Shown: in pieces, positions 33,594 through 42,677 of the stretch
Numbering within the stretch: the stretch's first letter is position 1
Layout: every line of letters starts with the position of its first letter
DNA from: Mogibacterium sp.
GTDB taxonomy: Bacteria; Bacillota; Clostridia; Peptostreptococcales; Anaerovoracaceae
Length of the DNA: 52,899 nucleotides
Assembly (NCBI GenBank): GCA_017512145.1
Contig: JAFWHB010000015.1
Location: 1-52,899 of the forward strand
Reading direction: 5' to 3'
The notes under the pieces: generated by a model
What the model was told of the DNA's origin: nothing
Seen by the model: the letters and a program-made list of their open reading frames with translations, nothing else
Databases searched by the model: none
Program-made: the position numbers and the translations under genes

Positions 33594-34469
33594 ATGATCG
33601 TTTTCAATAATGTAACCAAGAAATACGGCAGCAATGTCGGTCTCATAGATGCATCCGTGCATATCAACAGAGGCGATTTCGTATTCCTTGTAGGACCGAG
33701 CGGAGCCGGCAAGACGACTTTCATCAGACTCATACTCAAGGAAATAGAACCGGACAAGGGCAAGATACTCCTTGCAGGCAAGGATATCACTCATATCGGA
33801 AGAAGAGAGGTCCCTGCGATAAGACAGAAGATAGGAATGGTTTTCCAGGACTTCAGACTTCTTGAGAAGAAGACCGTTTACGAGAATGTCGCCTTTGCGA
33901 TGGAGGTACTTCACAAGAGGAAGAGAGAGATAAGAGAAAGGGTGCCTTATGTTCTGGAGCTTGTAGATATCAAGGACAAGGCCAACAGGTATCCTGATGA
34001 ACTCTCTGCCGGTGAACAGCAGAGAGTAGGTATCGCAAGAGCCCTCGTCAACAAGCCGAGAGTTCTTATCTGCGATGAGCCGACCGGTAATCTTGACCCG
34101 ATCACGGCGATGGATATCATGGAGCTGCTCGACAAGATCAATGTCAGAGGAACTACTGTCCTCATGGTCACACATGCCAAGGATATAGTAGACAGAATGA
34201 ACAAGAGAGTAGTTGCGATCGACAAGGGACGCATCGTCCGTGATGAAGAGGGCACCTACGGATTCAAGAAAGACGACCAGCTGTATGCACCTGGTTTTGC
34301 CGATGCTTTAATAGATGTAAATGGACAGCCGCTCTCGTCTGAAGATCGCAAGACTCTGTACTTTGACCCATCTAAGACAATAGTACAGGCATTACCTGAC
34401 GATGATCCGGAGGATGTAGAGAATATGCTAGAGGCATATCTTAATGGCGGGGAGGATGTATATGAGTAG
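33594..34469 (+). CDS. ftsE: Cell division ATPase FtsE with C-terminal extension
   Basis: The ATP-binding subunit of the FtsEX complex, which works at the septum and controls a peptidoglycan hydrolase. ABC motifs: FLVGPSGAGKTT (Walker A, about 33-44), VFQDFRLLEKKTVYENV (Q-loop and FtsE-type region), LSAGEQQRVGIARAL (signature), VLICDEPTGNLDP (Walker B) and VTHAKD (switch His). The usual family length is about 228 residues; this one has 291. The extra C-terminal 60 or so residues start after the normal end (RDEEGTYGF) and are acidic at the end (DDDPEDVENMLEAYLNGGED). AGGAGG lies before the ATG. Confidence 0.95.
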   Translation: MIVFNNVTKKYGSNVGLIDASVHINRGDFVFLVGPSGAGKTTFIRLILKEIEPDKGKILLAGKDITHIGRREVPAIRQKIGMVFQDFRLLEKKTVYENVAFAMEVLHKRKREIRERVPYVLELVDIKDKANRYPDELSAGEQQRVGIARALVNKPRVLICDEPTGNLDPITAMDIMELLDKINVRGTTVLMVTHAKDIVDRMNKRVVAIDKGRIVRDEEGTYGFKKDDQLYAPGFADALIDVNGQPLSSEDRKTLYFDPSKTIVQALPDDDPEDVENMLEAYLNGGEDVYE

Positions 34470-35352
34470 GGCAGGCTATAATTTAAAGCAGGCCTTCTCA
34501 CAGATGGGCCGCAACAAGGGAATGTATTTCACCTCAGTCCTGGCTATAACAGCGATGATGCTGATACTGGGACTCTTCTTCGTAGCTTTTCTGAATGTCA
34601 ATCTCTTCGCAGCTACAATAGAGAAGGATTATAACGTTATCCAGATATACCTTAAGGAAGGCAATACACCTGAGCAGAATCAGGTAATCGAGGCTGCTCT
34701 TCAGCAGTCTCCGGGTATCGATCATATTACATATGTTACCAAGGAGGATGCTCTGCAGTCACTTAAGGTAAGATGGGGAGATAATGGCTATCTGCTTGAC
34801 AATCTTCCTGAGAATCCGCTGCCGGAATCCTTCAATGTATATGTCAAGGACAAGGACTCTGCACATGCACTTGCAGAGGCTGCAGCCGCTATGGAAGGTG
34901 TTGATGATATAGCATATTATCAGGACACCATTGATAAGCTCGCTCAGATATCACACTTCATCGAGGTAGGCTCTCTTATTGCAATGGGCTTCCTTGTAAT
35001 AGTATCGATAATAATAGTAGCCAATACTATCAAGCTCACAGTATTCAACCGTGAGAAAGAGATCGGCATCATGAAGTATCTCGGTGCCACCGACTGGTTC
35101 GTCAGAGCGCCGTTCATCTGGGGCGGAATCATTATCGGAATGCTTTCAGCCGGTATTGCTACCGGACTTACATATTTAATATATAAGAAGATCATAGGCA
35201 TCATAGGAACTGATGTTGTAAGGATCCTGTCTGTTACAGTCGTTCCTGCAGAATATCTGACCATCAATCTTCTTATAATATTCATGTGCATTGGTGTCAG
35301 CATAGGAATCTGCGGAAGTATCATTTCCATAAGAAGGTTCCTTGACAGATAA
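34462..35352 (+). CDS. ftsX: Cell division membrane protein FtsX
   Basis: A 296-residue permease-like subunit of FtsEX. A first helix (about 21-45: FTSVLAITAMMLILGLFFV) is followed by the extracellular domain (about 50-165, with IQIYLKEGNTPEQNQVIEA) that contacts the hydrolase, then three helices (about 172-290) with VFNREKEIGIMKYLGATDWF, the conserved FtsX cytoplasmic loop. ATG 34462 was chosen because GGGGAGG lies six bases upstream; it overlaps ftsE by eight bases. Confidence 0.94.
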   Translation: MSRAGYNLKQAFSQMGRNKGMYFTSVLAITAMMLILGLFFVAFLNVNLFAATIEKDYNVIQIYLKEGNTPEQNQVIEAALQQSPGIDHITYVTKEDALQSLKVRWGDNGYLLDNLPENPLPESFNVYVKDKDSAHALAEAAAAMEGVDDIAYYQDTIDKLAQISHFIEVGSLIAMGFLVIVSIIIVANTIKLTVFNREKEIGIMKYLGATDWFVRAPFIWGGIIIGMLSAGIATGLTYLIYKKIIGIIGTDVVRILSVTVVPAEYLTINLLIIFMCIGVSIGICGSIISIRRFLDR

Positions 35353-35363
35353 CAGGAGGGCAG

Positions 35364-36527
35364 ATGAAGAACAATCGTAAGAGTAAGATCTTTATAGCCC
35401 TGCTGCTGGTACTCACAATGCTCGCTGCCGGATTTGCGGCTGTTTATGCTGAGACTCAGGAAGAGATCGATGCAGCTCATGAGGCAGCCGACCAGGCTAA
35501 GGCAGCAACAGAGGCCAAGAAGAAAGAAGCCAAAGAAGCCGCCAAGAAGGCTGCGGCTGCGGTCGAGAATCTTGAGGCCGCTGAGGCAGAGCTTATAGCC
35601 CTTCAGGGACAGATCGAATCCACCAAGGGCCAGATCAGCGCCAAGATGGCTGAGATCGCTGTGACTCAGGACAAGATGGAGAAGAAGCAGATCGAGATCG
35701 AGGATCAGAACACTGCTCTTAACAACAGGCTGACAGCCATGTATAAGACAGGCACTGCCGGATTTGTCGATGTCATTCTTAATTCGGAGAATGTCGAAGA
35801 TCTGCTGACCAATGTAGGAATGGTCAATAAGATCCTCGAGAGCGACCAGAACCTCCTCAAGAAATTACAGAAAGACTATAAAGAACTCAAGAAGATCAAG
35901 AAGGAACTCGAAGAGCAGAAGGCCGCCCTTGAGAATTATGAGATAAGTCTTGAAGGCCAGGAGACTGAGACCACAGAGATCAAGGCCAGATTCCAGGAAG
36001 AGGCTGACAGACTCAAGGCAATGGAAGACCAGCTGGAGGCTGAGGCTGAGATCCTTGCTGCTGAGGCTGCAGAGAAGCAGGCTGCTGCAGAGAAGATGAT
36101 CCTCGATGAGGGACTTCAGGTTGATGTTGCGCCTGGCGAATGGGCATGGCCGACTCAGGGCAACTGGAAGATCACATCCAACTACGGCTGGAGAATCTGT
36201 CCGTTCCATGGCAAAGAGTTCCACAATGGTGTCGACATAGTCCTTAGCAGCGGTACATACGGATCACCTGTATATGCAATCGCAGACGGAATGGTTACAA
36301 GAGCGTCGTGGTACGGCAGCTATGGTAACTGCGTACAGGTGGCTCATGGTAATGGCTACAGCTCACTCTATGGTCATCTCAAGGGATTCAACTGCAAATC
36401 AGGACAGTTCGTAACCAAGGGAACAGTAATAGGATATATAGGCAGTACGGGTAACTCTACAGGACCGCATCTGCACTTTACTGTATTTAATAACGGAAGC
36501 CACATTAATCCTTTCAGTCTGTATTAA
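35364..36527 (+). CDS. FtsEX-linked M23 peptidoglycan hydrolase (EnvC/PcsB-like)
   Basis: A 387-residue secreted protein. The signal peptide is MKNNRKSKIFIALLLVLTML with a likely cut after VYA (about residue 29). A long Ala/Lys/Glu-rich coiled coil follows (about 30-255), the part that docks on FtsX in EnvC and PcsB. The C-terminal M23 peptidase domain has the metal ligands in EFHNGVDI (His about 287, Asp about 291) and HLHFTVFN, with YSSLYGHLKGF between. Both metal motifs are intact, so it is probably an active endopeptidase rather than an EnvC-type activator. AGGAGGG precedes the ATG; it lies 11 bases after ftsX. Confidence 0.93.
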   Translation: MKNNRKSKIFIALLLVLTMLAAGFAAVYAETQEEIDAAHEAADQAKAATEAKKKEAKEAAKKAAAAVENLEAAEAELIALQGQIESTKGQISAKMAEIAVTQDKMEKKQIEIEDQNTALNNRLTAMYKTGTAGFVDVILNSENVEDLLTNVGMVNKILESDQNLLKKLQKDYKELKKIKKELEEQKAALENYEISLEGQETETTEIKARFQEEADRLKAMEDQLEAEAEILAAEAAEKQAAAEKMILDEGLQVDVAPGEWAWPTQGNWKITSNYGWRICPFHGKEFHNGVDIVLSSGTYGSPVYAIADGMVTRASWYGSYGNCVQVAHGNGYSSLYGHLKGFNCKSGQFVTKGTVIGYIGSTGNSTGPHLHFTVFNNGSHINPFSLY

Positions 36528-36534
36528 GAATATA

Positions 36535-38229
36535 ATGGATCAATTCAGAGGAATAGCAAATGAGAATATAGCAGTTCCTGAGACTATCCTTAAAATAATC
36601 AAATCAAGAGGCATCGGAGAGGAGATGATAGATGAATTCTTCTCTCCGAAACCAAGGCTTGCGTACGATCCATTCCTGCTGGCTAATATGAGAGCGGGAG
36701 TGGATTTACTACTAGATGCAATCGATTCAGGTAAGAGAATAGTCATATATGGAGACTATGATGTCGATGGTATAACCTCGACCTCTCTTATGATGAAAGT
36801 AATCGGGACACTGACAGACAATGTGACCTACTATATCCCTTCAAGACTTGATGAAGGATATGGCCTTCACAGAGAATCAATCGACAGGATACACGATGAT
36901 GGCGGAGAATTCATCGTTACAGTCGACTGCGGATCGGTCTCATATGAAGAGACTAAGTATGCGCATTCTCTGGGGATCGGGACCCTCGTTACAGATCATC
37001 ACAACATCTCTGAGACGAGAGCTGAGGGCCTTATCATCAACCCGAGACTTCAGGAGGATGAGTATCCTTTCAAGGGCCTTGCAGGAGTCGGAGTCGCATA
37101 CAAGCTGGCACTTGCAATATCAAGAGTAAGAGAGATACCGAAGGCTGTTATGGCGGAGGTCCTCGAGCTTGTTACGATAGGCACTATCGCAGATATCATG
37201 CCGATGCTTGGGGAGAACAGGACCATAGTCAAATGCGGCCTCAGATCGATACATCTCGGCTGCAGGAACAAGGGCCTCAGAAGGCTCATAGACATGTCAG
37301 GCCTTGATTACAGAACTCTGAGAGCCAGCGACATTTCATTTGGAATAGCACCTAAGATCAACGCATCAGGAAGGCTTGGGGACGCAACGATCGGAGTCAG
37401 GCTGTTCCTTGCAGATGATGATGCAGAGATCAATAACTGCTGCAGCATGCTGATCGAAGCCAATAAGGAACGCCGCAGGCTTCAGGATGATGCTTACGAC
37501 AAGGGCCTTTCTATGCTCGATGGAGAACTGTCCAAGGGAGATTTTGTCGTTGTAGAGATCAATGACTCGCATGAGGGTGTACTGGGTATCGTTGCGGGCA
37601 AGCTCCGCGAGAAGATCAACCGCCCGGTAGTCGTAATCTCGCACAATGGAGAGACCTACAAGGGCACAGGAAGATCTATCCCGGGGGTCGATCTTTTCAG
37701 TATGCTCGACAAGTACAGAGACAGATTCATCAGCTTTGGCGGACACAGCGCAGCCTGCGGATTTACCATTGCTGACGATAAGGCAGAACCTCTCCGTAAG
37801 GCTCTGAATGAAGATATCGCTGAGATGCTAAGCCTTGACAGCTCTCTGTTCGATGCTGATTACAGCTTTGATGCTGAGGTCAGACCTGATGAGGTGGATC
37901 TTGAGCTTGCAGAGGCTGTTGAAATGCTCGAGCCATGCGGCAAGGACAATGAGCAGCCTGTATTCGCCCTGACAAATGTCAGGATAGGCAGCTGGAGATT
38001 CCTTAAGAACGAAGACAAGATGGCGAGATTCTCAATTATCTCAGCAAAGGGCAGCATCGACTGCCTGCTCTTCCATGATGCAGCAGAGGCTTATGATACT
38101 TTCAATGTCTACGGCAATGTAGATATTCTCGGAACTGTTGAGATCAACAACTGGAGAGATGAGACCCGCGTTCAGATAATAGCGCAGAACGTGCTTCCGG
38201 GGGGAACATTGAATGGAAGATCATTATAA
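36535..38229 (+). CDS. recJ: Single-strand-specific exonuclease RecJ
   Basis: A 564-residue DHH-family 5'-3' exonuclease working in RecF-type recombination, mismatch and base-excision repair. Motifs: VIYGDYDVDGITSTSLM (about 75-91), VTVDCGS, LVTDHHNISE, GVGVAYKLALA, and the DHHA1 part with GIVAGKLREKINRPVVVIS and FGGHSAACGFTI. The C-terminal OB domain is present. The size is the usual minimal form. No ribosome site is evident before the ATG, eight bases after the hydrolase gene. It overlaps the next gene by 17 bases. Confidence 0.95.
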   Translation: MDQFRGIANENIAVPETILKIIKSRGIGEEMIDEFFSPKPRLAYDPFLLANMRAGVDLLLDAIDSGKRIVIYGDYDVDGITSTSLMMKVIGTLTDNVTYYIPSRLDEGYGLHRESIDRIHDDGGEFIVTVDCGSVSYEETKYAHSLGIGTLVTDHHNISETRAEGLIINPRLQEDEYPFKGLAGVGVAYKLALAISRVREIPKAVMAEVLELVTIGTIADIMPMLGENRTIVKCGLRSIHLGCRNKGLRRLIDMSGLDYRTLRASDISFGIAPKINASGRLGDATIGVRLFLADDDAEINNCCSMLIEANKERRRLQDDAYDKGLSMLDGELSKGDFVVVEINDSHEGVLGIVAGKLREKINRPVVVISHNGETYKGTGRSIPGVDLFSMLDKYRDRFISFGGHSAACGFTIADDKAEPLRKALNEDIAEMLSLDSSLFDADYSFDAEVRPDEVDLELAEAVEMLEPCGKDNEQPVFALTNVRIGSWRFLKNEDKMARFSIISAKGSIDCLLFHDAAEAYDTFNVYGNVDILGTVEINNWRDETRVQIIAQNVLPGGTLNGRSL

Positions 38230-39427
38230 CAACATCCAAACAGACAATATGGAACCGGAAAACGACCGTGAATTCTCGGCGAGACAGAAGTTCTGGATCT
38301 CCTTTGTTATTGGCGTGCTCTGCACCCTTATTCTGGTTGCGGGAGTTCTGTTTGCTCTGATCAGAACTGATAAGGTCATGCTGATGAAGGGCAGCGACTG
38401 GAAGTACTTCAAGGAGCTTGATAAGAACTACGGCAAGTATTCCGAGATCATGCACCTCATCGGCCAGGATCCGCTGATCGAGTTCACCGAGGAGCAGCTT
38501 TCAGATGATGAACTCAAGGCTCTTGTTGCCGGATTCGGGGATCCGTACGCTCAGTACTTCACTGCAGAGGAATACGAAGAGTTCCTGAACTCTTTCGTCG
38601 GCAACTTTGTCGGTATCGGTATCGGCATCATTGATGTGGATGGCGACCTGACTGTCAAATCCGTCTTCAACAATGGCCCTGCCGCCGAAGCCGGTATACA
38701 GATGGGAGATATAATCCTGAGAGTCGACGGCGAAGAGGTCAAGACAGTTGAGGAGGCAGTAAGCAAGATCACAGGCGAACAAGGCACTTCTGTAACAGTT
38801 ACCATGATGAGGGAAGGACAGGAAATGGACTTCACTCTCGACAGAGAAGAGCTTGATCAGGAATCAGTAGCATATTACGAGCTTGAGAATGCAGATAATG
38901 TCGGATATATAGAGATAATATCTTTCGTCAAGGAGACCGATGAGGACTTCAAGCTGGCCATAAGAGATCTCAGCAACAAGGGCTGTGACAGATACATAAT
39001 AGATCTCCGTAACAATGGCGGCGGCCTGACTGACTCGAGTGTCAATGTAGCTGACTATCTGCTGCCGGCGTGCACGATAATGACTGATGTCCTCAAGGAT
39101 GGAACAGAGACAGTGTATTCATCCGAGGCAAGCTCGGCAGACATAGATTACGTCGTGCTCGTCAACGAGAATACCGCGAGCGCATCTGAGATCCTCTCTG
39201 CGGCCATCCAGGATAATAACGGCGGTAAGATAATAGGTCAGAAGACATTCGGCAAAGGCGTTACACAGACTGTCCACAGATTCAATGATGGATCCGCGCT
39301 TAAGTACACCGTCAGCGAGTATTACAGACCGAATGGCGACAAGGTACAGGGAATCGGAATCACACCGGACATCATGGCAGAAGAGACTGAGATGATGAAT
39401 GCTGCTCTGGAGGAGCTTGGAGATTGA
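38213..39427 (+). CDS. S41-family C-terminal processing peptidase (Ctp)
   Basis: A 404-residue membrane-anchored serine protease. An N-terminal cytoplasmic tail and one helix (about 29-49) are followed by a Ctp N-terminal region (DPYAQYFTAEEYEEF), a PDZ domain (about 135-210: NGPAAEAGIQMGDIILRVDG) and the S41 catalytic domain with IIDLRNNGGGL, the Ser of NTASASEIL (about 323-325) and the Lys of TFGKGVTQ (about 348). Ctp proteases trim envelope proteins, including cell-wall hydrolases, so the FtsEX-hydrolase cluster upstream may contain its targets; that is inference. GGGGGGAA precedes the ATG. Confidence 0.94.
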   Translation: MEDHYNNIQTDNMEPENDREFSARQKFWISFVIGVLCTLILVAGVLFALIRTDKVMLMKGSDWKYFKELDKNYGKYSEIMHLIGQDPLIEFTEEQLSDDELKALVAGFGDPYAQYFTAEEYEEFLNSFVGNFVGIGIGIIDVDGDLTVKSVFNNGPAAEAGIQMGDIILRVDGEEVKTVEEAVSKITGEQGTSVTVTMMREGQEMDFTLDREELDQESVAYYELENADNVGYIEIISFVKETDEDFKLAIRDLSNKGCDRYIIDLRNNGGGLTDSSVNVADYLLPACTIMTDVLKDGTETVYSSEASSADIDYVVLVNENTASASEILSAAIQDNNGGKIIGQKTFGKGVTQTVHRFNDGSALKYTVSEYYRPNGDKVQGIGITPDIMAEETEMMNAALEELGD

Positions 39428-40008
39428 TAATCTGCTACACACATCACTACCAAGGCAGCAAGGGCGAGAGTCACAGGCTGCTTGAGAGGGCCATAGCTGA
39501 ATATACCGGAGATAAGGACAGGGCATCATGTCTGGTCGGTTCTCTGAAAGAAGTGGGCGAGTTCGGCAAGCCTGTCATTCCGGACTTTGACGGATTCTCG
39601 ATATCTCACAGCAGGAATACCTGGGCGGTCCTTATTGCTGGCCCTGAGTGCGGACTTGATATCCAGTATCCGAGAGCGGGAAGATTCAGAGATACAGCTG
39701 AGAGGTTCTATCATCCGGCGGATGCAGCTTCAGTTGCAGCTCAAGGGGTAGAAGAAGATGCATCGAAGGAGTTCTTCAGACTCTGGACAAGGCGCGAGGC
39801 CCTGATCAAAGCAGCAGGAACCTCAGTTGCAGCATCAGATGTTCCGTCAGTACTTGAGAGTGAGCCGGAATACGAAGGCCGTAGGTGGGTCATCAGAGAA
39901 GTGACTTTGCCCGGAGAGCCGGATCTAAGCGCTGCCGTATGTGTGCCATCAGGCGCCATAGATGAACATGACTCCATCGAATACATAGATATCAATAATG
40001 ACAGATAA
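39424..40008 (+). CDS. Sfp-type 4'-phosphopantetheinyl transferase
   Basis: A 194-residue protein with FSISHSRNTWAVLIAG, CGLDIQYPR and EFFRLWTRREALIKAAG, the three motifs of the Sfp family, which transfers phosphopantetheine from coenzyme A to carrier-protein serines. The Mg2+-binding pair GxDxE reads GLDIQ, so the second acidic ligand is Gln. TTG 39424 (GGAG just upstream) starts inside the stop region of the Ctp gene. No carrier protein is encoded in the window, so its client is unknown; it may be the only such enzyme for fatty-acid synthesis if acpS is absent. Confidence 0.87.
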   Translation: MIICYTHHYQGSKGESHRLLERAIAEYTGDKDRASCLVGSLKEVGEFGKPVIPDFDGFSISHSRNTWAVLIAGPECGLDIQYPRAGRFRDTAERFYHPADAASVAAQGVEEDASKEFFRLWTRREALIKAAGTSVAASDVPSVLESEPEYEGRRWVIREVTLPGEPDLSAAVCVPSGAIDEHDSIEYIDINNDR

Positions 40009-40501
40009 CAGATCCGATAAGAAGAATAATAAGAATACCAAATCCGCTGCCGAGACAGCCTATGCATATCTGGCATCCAGAATGAGGACATCCTCTGAAG
40101 TGGCTAAGCATCTTGCAGACAAGGGCTTTGAGAGCGGCGAGATACAGGAGACCATAAATGATCTCATCGGAATGAGATATATTGATGATTATCAATATGC
40201 TCTGAGGTATTACGAATATAACAGAGAGAAGAGAAGAGGTTCTCTCAGAGCTGCGAGAGAGCTCGCCGGGAAAGGCATTGATCAGGAAACCATCCGCAAT
40301 GCCCGCGAGGATTTTCTCTTTGAAGGGGGCATTGATGAATTCGAGGATGCCCTTGCAGTCGCAAGAAGAGAACTTGAAAATAAGTCATATGATGATGAGG
40401 CCAAGGCCAGCGCGGCTATTGGCAGGAGACTCGAGAACAGGGGCTTTGCCCGTGATATAATATTCAGAGTGCTTGACAGAATAAGACCGGAAATAGATTA
40501 G
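39998..40501 (+). CDS. recX: Regulatory protein RecX
   Basis: A 167-residue protein of three-helix repeats with AYAYLASRMRTSSEVAKHLADKGF, LIGMRYIDDYQYALRYYEY and GSLRAARELAGKGI, the RecX pattern. It caps and regulates RecA filaments. The N-terminal 15 residues are polar and may not be needed. It overlaps the transferase gene by 11 bases. recA itself is not in this window. Confidence 0.88.
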   Translation: MTDNRSDKKNNKNTKSAAETAYAYLASRMRTSSEVAKHLADKGFESGEIQETINDLIGMRYIDDYQYALRYYEYNREKRRGSLRAARELAGKGIDQETIRNAREDFLFEGGIDEFEDALAVARRELENKSYDDEAKASAAIGRRLENRGFARDIIFRVLDRIRPEID

Positions 40502-41173
40502 ATGAACGAAAGACATTCAAGGACAATCAAGATCCTCGGAGAGGAAGGCCTTCGCAAGCTGATGGCCGCCAGAGTGCTAATTATAGGCAATGGCGGTGTC
40601 GGTTCGTATGCTGCGGAGGCACTGGCAAGAATAGGCATCGGAAGTATAACCGTGATGGATGGGGATACTGTCGCTGAGAGCAATCTGAACAGGCAGATCG
40701 TAGCGCTGACATCGACCCTTGGAAGGAACAAGGCGGAAGTCATGGCGGAGCGTATCAGAGACATCAATCCTGATGCAGAGGTCACAAGCCTTGCCAGATT
40801 CTACAGAACAGATGACGATCTCGACCTCACTTCGTATGACTGGGTGGTCGATGCTATAGATGATGTAAATTCCAAGACTGCACTTATACGGAATGCAATC
40901 GGGAATAAAGTCAACATAATATCTGCCATGGGGGCGGCAGGTAAATTCGAGACAGATTTCAAGGTCGCTGACATAAGCGAGACAAGCACATGTCCTCTGG
41001 CGAGAGTCATGAGGAAGAGATTAAGGGAAGAGGGCATAGAGCATCTGCCCGTAGTTTACTCCACAGAGAAACCGGTCCCAAGAGACGGAGAACTTGGTTC
41101 TCTTAGCTATGTACCGGGATCTGCAGGGCTGACTATGGCGGGATATGTTATCAAACAGATCATTTCAGAATGA
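40502..41173 (+). CDS. tcdA: tRNA threonylcarbamoyladenosine dehydratase TcdA
   Basis: A 223-residue E1/ThiF-like adenylating protein that cyclises t6A37 to ct6A in tRNAs. The dinucleotide loop VLIIGNGGVGSYAAEALAR (about 25-43), the DGDTVAESNLNRQ motif, ATP-contacting KAEVMAERI and DAIDDVNSKTALI match the TcdA/YgdL branch, as does SSYVPGSAG-like SYVPGSAGLTMAGYVI near the end. Its start follows the recX stop without a gap. ThiF or MoeB are less likely given the lack of pathway neighbours. Confidence 0.9.
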   Translation: MNERHSRTIKILGEEGLRKLMAARVLIIGNGGVGSYAAEALARIGIGSITVMDGDTVAESNLNRQIVALTSTLGRNKAEVMAERIRDINPDAEVTSLARFYRTDDDLDLTSYDWVVDAIDDVNSKTALIRNAIGNKVNIISAMGAAGKFETDFKVADISETSTCPLARVMRKRLREEGIEHLPVVYSTEKPVPRDGELGSLSYVPGSAGLTMAGYVIKQIISE

Positions 41174-41198
41174 TCGATAAGAGCATAGGAGGTGTGAC

Positions 41199-41933
41199 GT
41201 GAAGAAAATTATTATTACGGGCGGACCTACCAATGAGCAGATCGATGAAGTGATGAAGATCACTAATATGTCTACCGGAGGTACATCCGTGGCACTGGCA
41301 GAGAGCTTTGCCAGCGCGGGGTATGAAGTGGTTGCCATACTCAACAATATGGTAAGAATCGAGCCTCGCAAGAATCTCAAGGTGATCAGGATCGAGAATA
41401 CCCACGATATGCTGAATGCCATCGAGAACGAGGCAAGACAGGACAATACAGATGCCATCATCCATGCAGCTGCTGTAGGTGATTACTGCGCTGACTTCTC
41501 ATTCCTTCTTGAGGACATGGCTGATGAGATCTTCAGCAAGATTGGTAAGATCAAGTCAGCAGAGGATATTCTTGCGATCATGAATAACCCTAAGTGCAAG
41601 CTGGATTCAAGCTCCAAGATCTCAAGCTATCAGGAGAACCTGACAGTTAAGCTGGGACTTACTCCTAAGATCATCAGCAAGCTGAGATTCTGGTTCCCTA
41701 ATACGCTGCTCATAGGCTGCAAGCTTCTCGACGGAGTAGAGAAGGGTGAACTCTTCGACGTTGCAACAGCTCTTTGCAATAAGAATCACATGGATTACAT
41801 CCTCGCTAACGATCTCCGTGACCTGAGGCAGGGGGATCCTGCAAGATATCTGATCAATAAAGACGGATTTACACAGATAGTACTCAAGAACACAGACGCC
41901 ATATTCAAGTTCGTAGACGACAAACTCCAGTAA
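41199..41933 (+). CDS. Phosphopantothenate-cysteine ligase-like (CoaB type)
   Basis: A 244-residue stand-alone CoaB-like protein without the decarboxylase half. IIITGGPTNEQIDEVMKITN matches the nucleotide-binding start (ITxGGTxExID) and STGGTSVALAESFASAGYEV continues it. AIIHAAAVGDYCAD holds the conserved Ala-Val-xDY segment, and NPKCKLDSSSKISS takes the place of the KIKK region. It would join phosphopantothenate and cysteine in coenzyme A synthesis. GTG 41199 has AGGAGG at 41188-41193. Substrate is inferred from family only. Confidence 0.8.
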   Translation: MKKIIITGGPTNEQIDEVMKITNMSTGGTSVALAESFASAGYEVVAILNNMVRIEPRKNLKVIRIENTHDMLNAIENEARQDNTDAIIHAAAVGDYCADFSFLLEDMADEIFSKIGKIKSAEDILAIMNNPKCKLDSSSKISSYQENLTVKLGLTPKIISKLRFWFPNTLLIGCKLLDGVEKGELFDVATALCNKNHMDYILANDLRDLRQGDPARYLINKDGFTQIVLKNTDAIFKFVDDKLQ

Positions 41934-41936
41934 TAT

Positions 41937-42677
41937 ATGAAGATTTACGCGATCTCAGACCTGCATTTATCATTCAATGAGAATATCGACAAGCCCATGG
42001 ATGTGTTTGGCACCGGCTGGGAGAACCATGCTGAGAGACTGAGGGCCATCTGGAAAGAATATATCAACGAAGAGGATATAGTCCTTGTACCGGGTGATAT
42101 TTCCTGGGGCCTCAAGCTTGAAGAAGCCATGGCGGACTTTGATTGGCTCCATTTGCTGCCCGGTAAGAAGATTATATCCAAGGGCAATCATGATCTGTGG
42201 TGGAGCAGGATCAATTATCTGAATACTCTGTATGATGACATCATCTTCCTGCAGAACGACTGCTATGTTCCGGAGGACAGCGGCATAGTTATTACAGCCT
42301 CAAGAGGCTGGCCGTACCCTGGTTCTGATGAGTATACAGAGCATGATGAGAAGATATATGCAAGAGAATTGCAGAGACTCCGTCTCGGACTCGATGCTGC
42401 GAAGGCCAAAGCTCCTGAAGCGGATATCATAGTGTGTCTTCACTATCCTCCGAGCGACCCATCCGGCAGGGTAACAGGATTCACTGAGATCCTTGAAGAA
42501 TATAATGTCCGCAAATGTGTCTATGGTCACCTTCATGGACATGCGGCCTTCGGAAGAGGCATCAAAGGCAAATTCAGAGGAATAGATTATCAGCTGGTAT
42601 CACTTGACTACCTTGGCGCGCAGCCAAAGCTTATATACGACAGTCAGGATCCAGAGAAAGAGGTAGTGGGCAGATGA
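41937..42677 (+). CDS. Calcineurin-like metallophosphoesterase
   Basis: A 246-residue protein with the metallophosphoesterase signature: YAISDLHLSF (DxH), VLVPGDISWGL (GDxxW), ISKGNHDLWW (GNHD), VCLHYPPSD and CVYGHLHGHA (GHxH). The dimetal site is complete. Proteins with the GxxWxxH / LHYPP layout are often called YkuE/serine-threonine phosphatase-like. The substrate is unknown. No ribosome site is visible; it starts three bases after the CoaB-like stop and overlaps the lipid kinase (ATGA). Confidence 0.9.
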   Translation: MKIYAISDLHLSFNENIDKPMDVFGTGWENHAERLRAIWKEYINEEDIVLVPGDISWGLKLEEAMADFDWLHLLPGKKIISKGNHDLWWSRINYLNTLYDDIIFLQNDCYVPEDSGIVITASRGWPYPGSDEYTEHDEKIYARELQRLRLGLDAAKAKAPEADIIVCLHYPPSDPSGRVTGFTEILEEYNVRKCVYGHLHGHAAFGRGIKGKFRGIDYQLVSLDYLGAQPKLIYDSQDPEKEVVGR

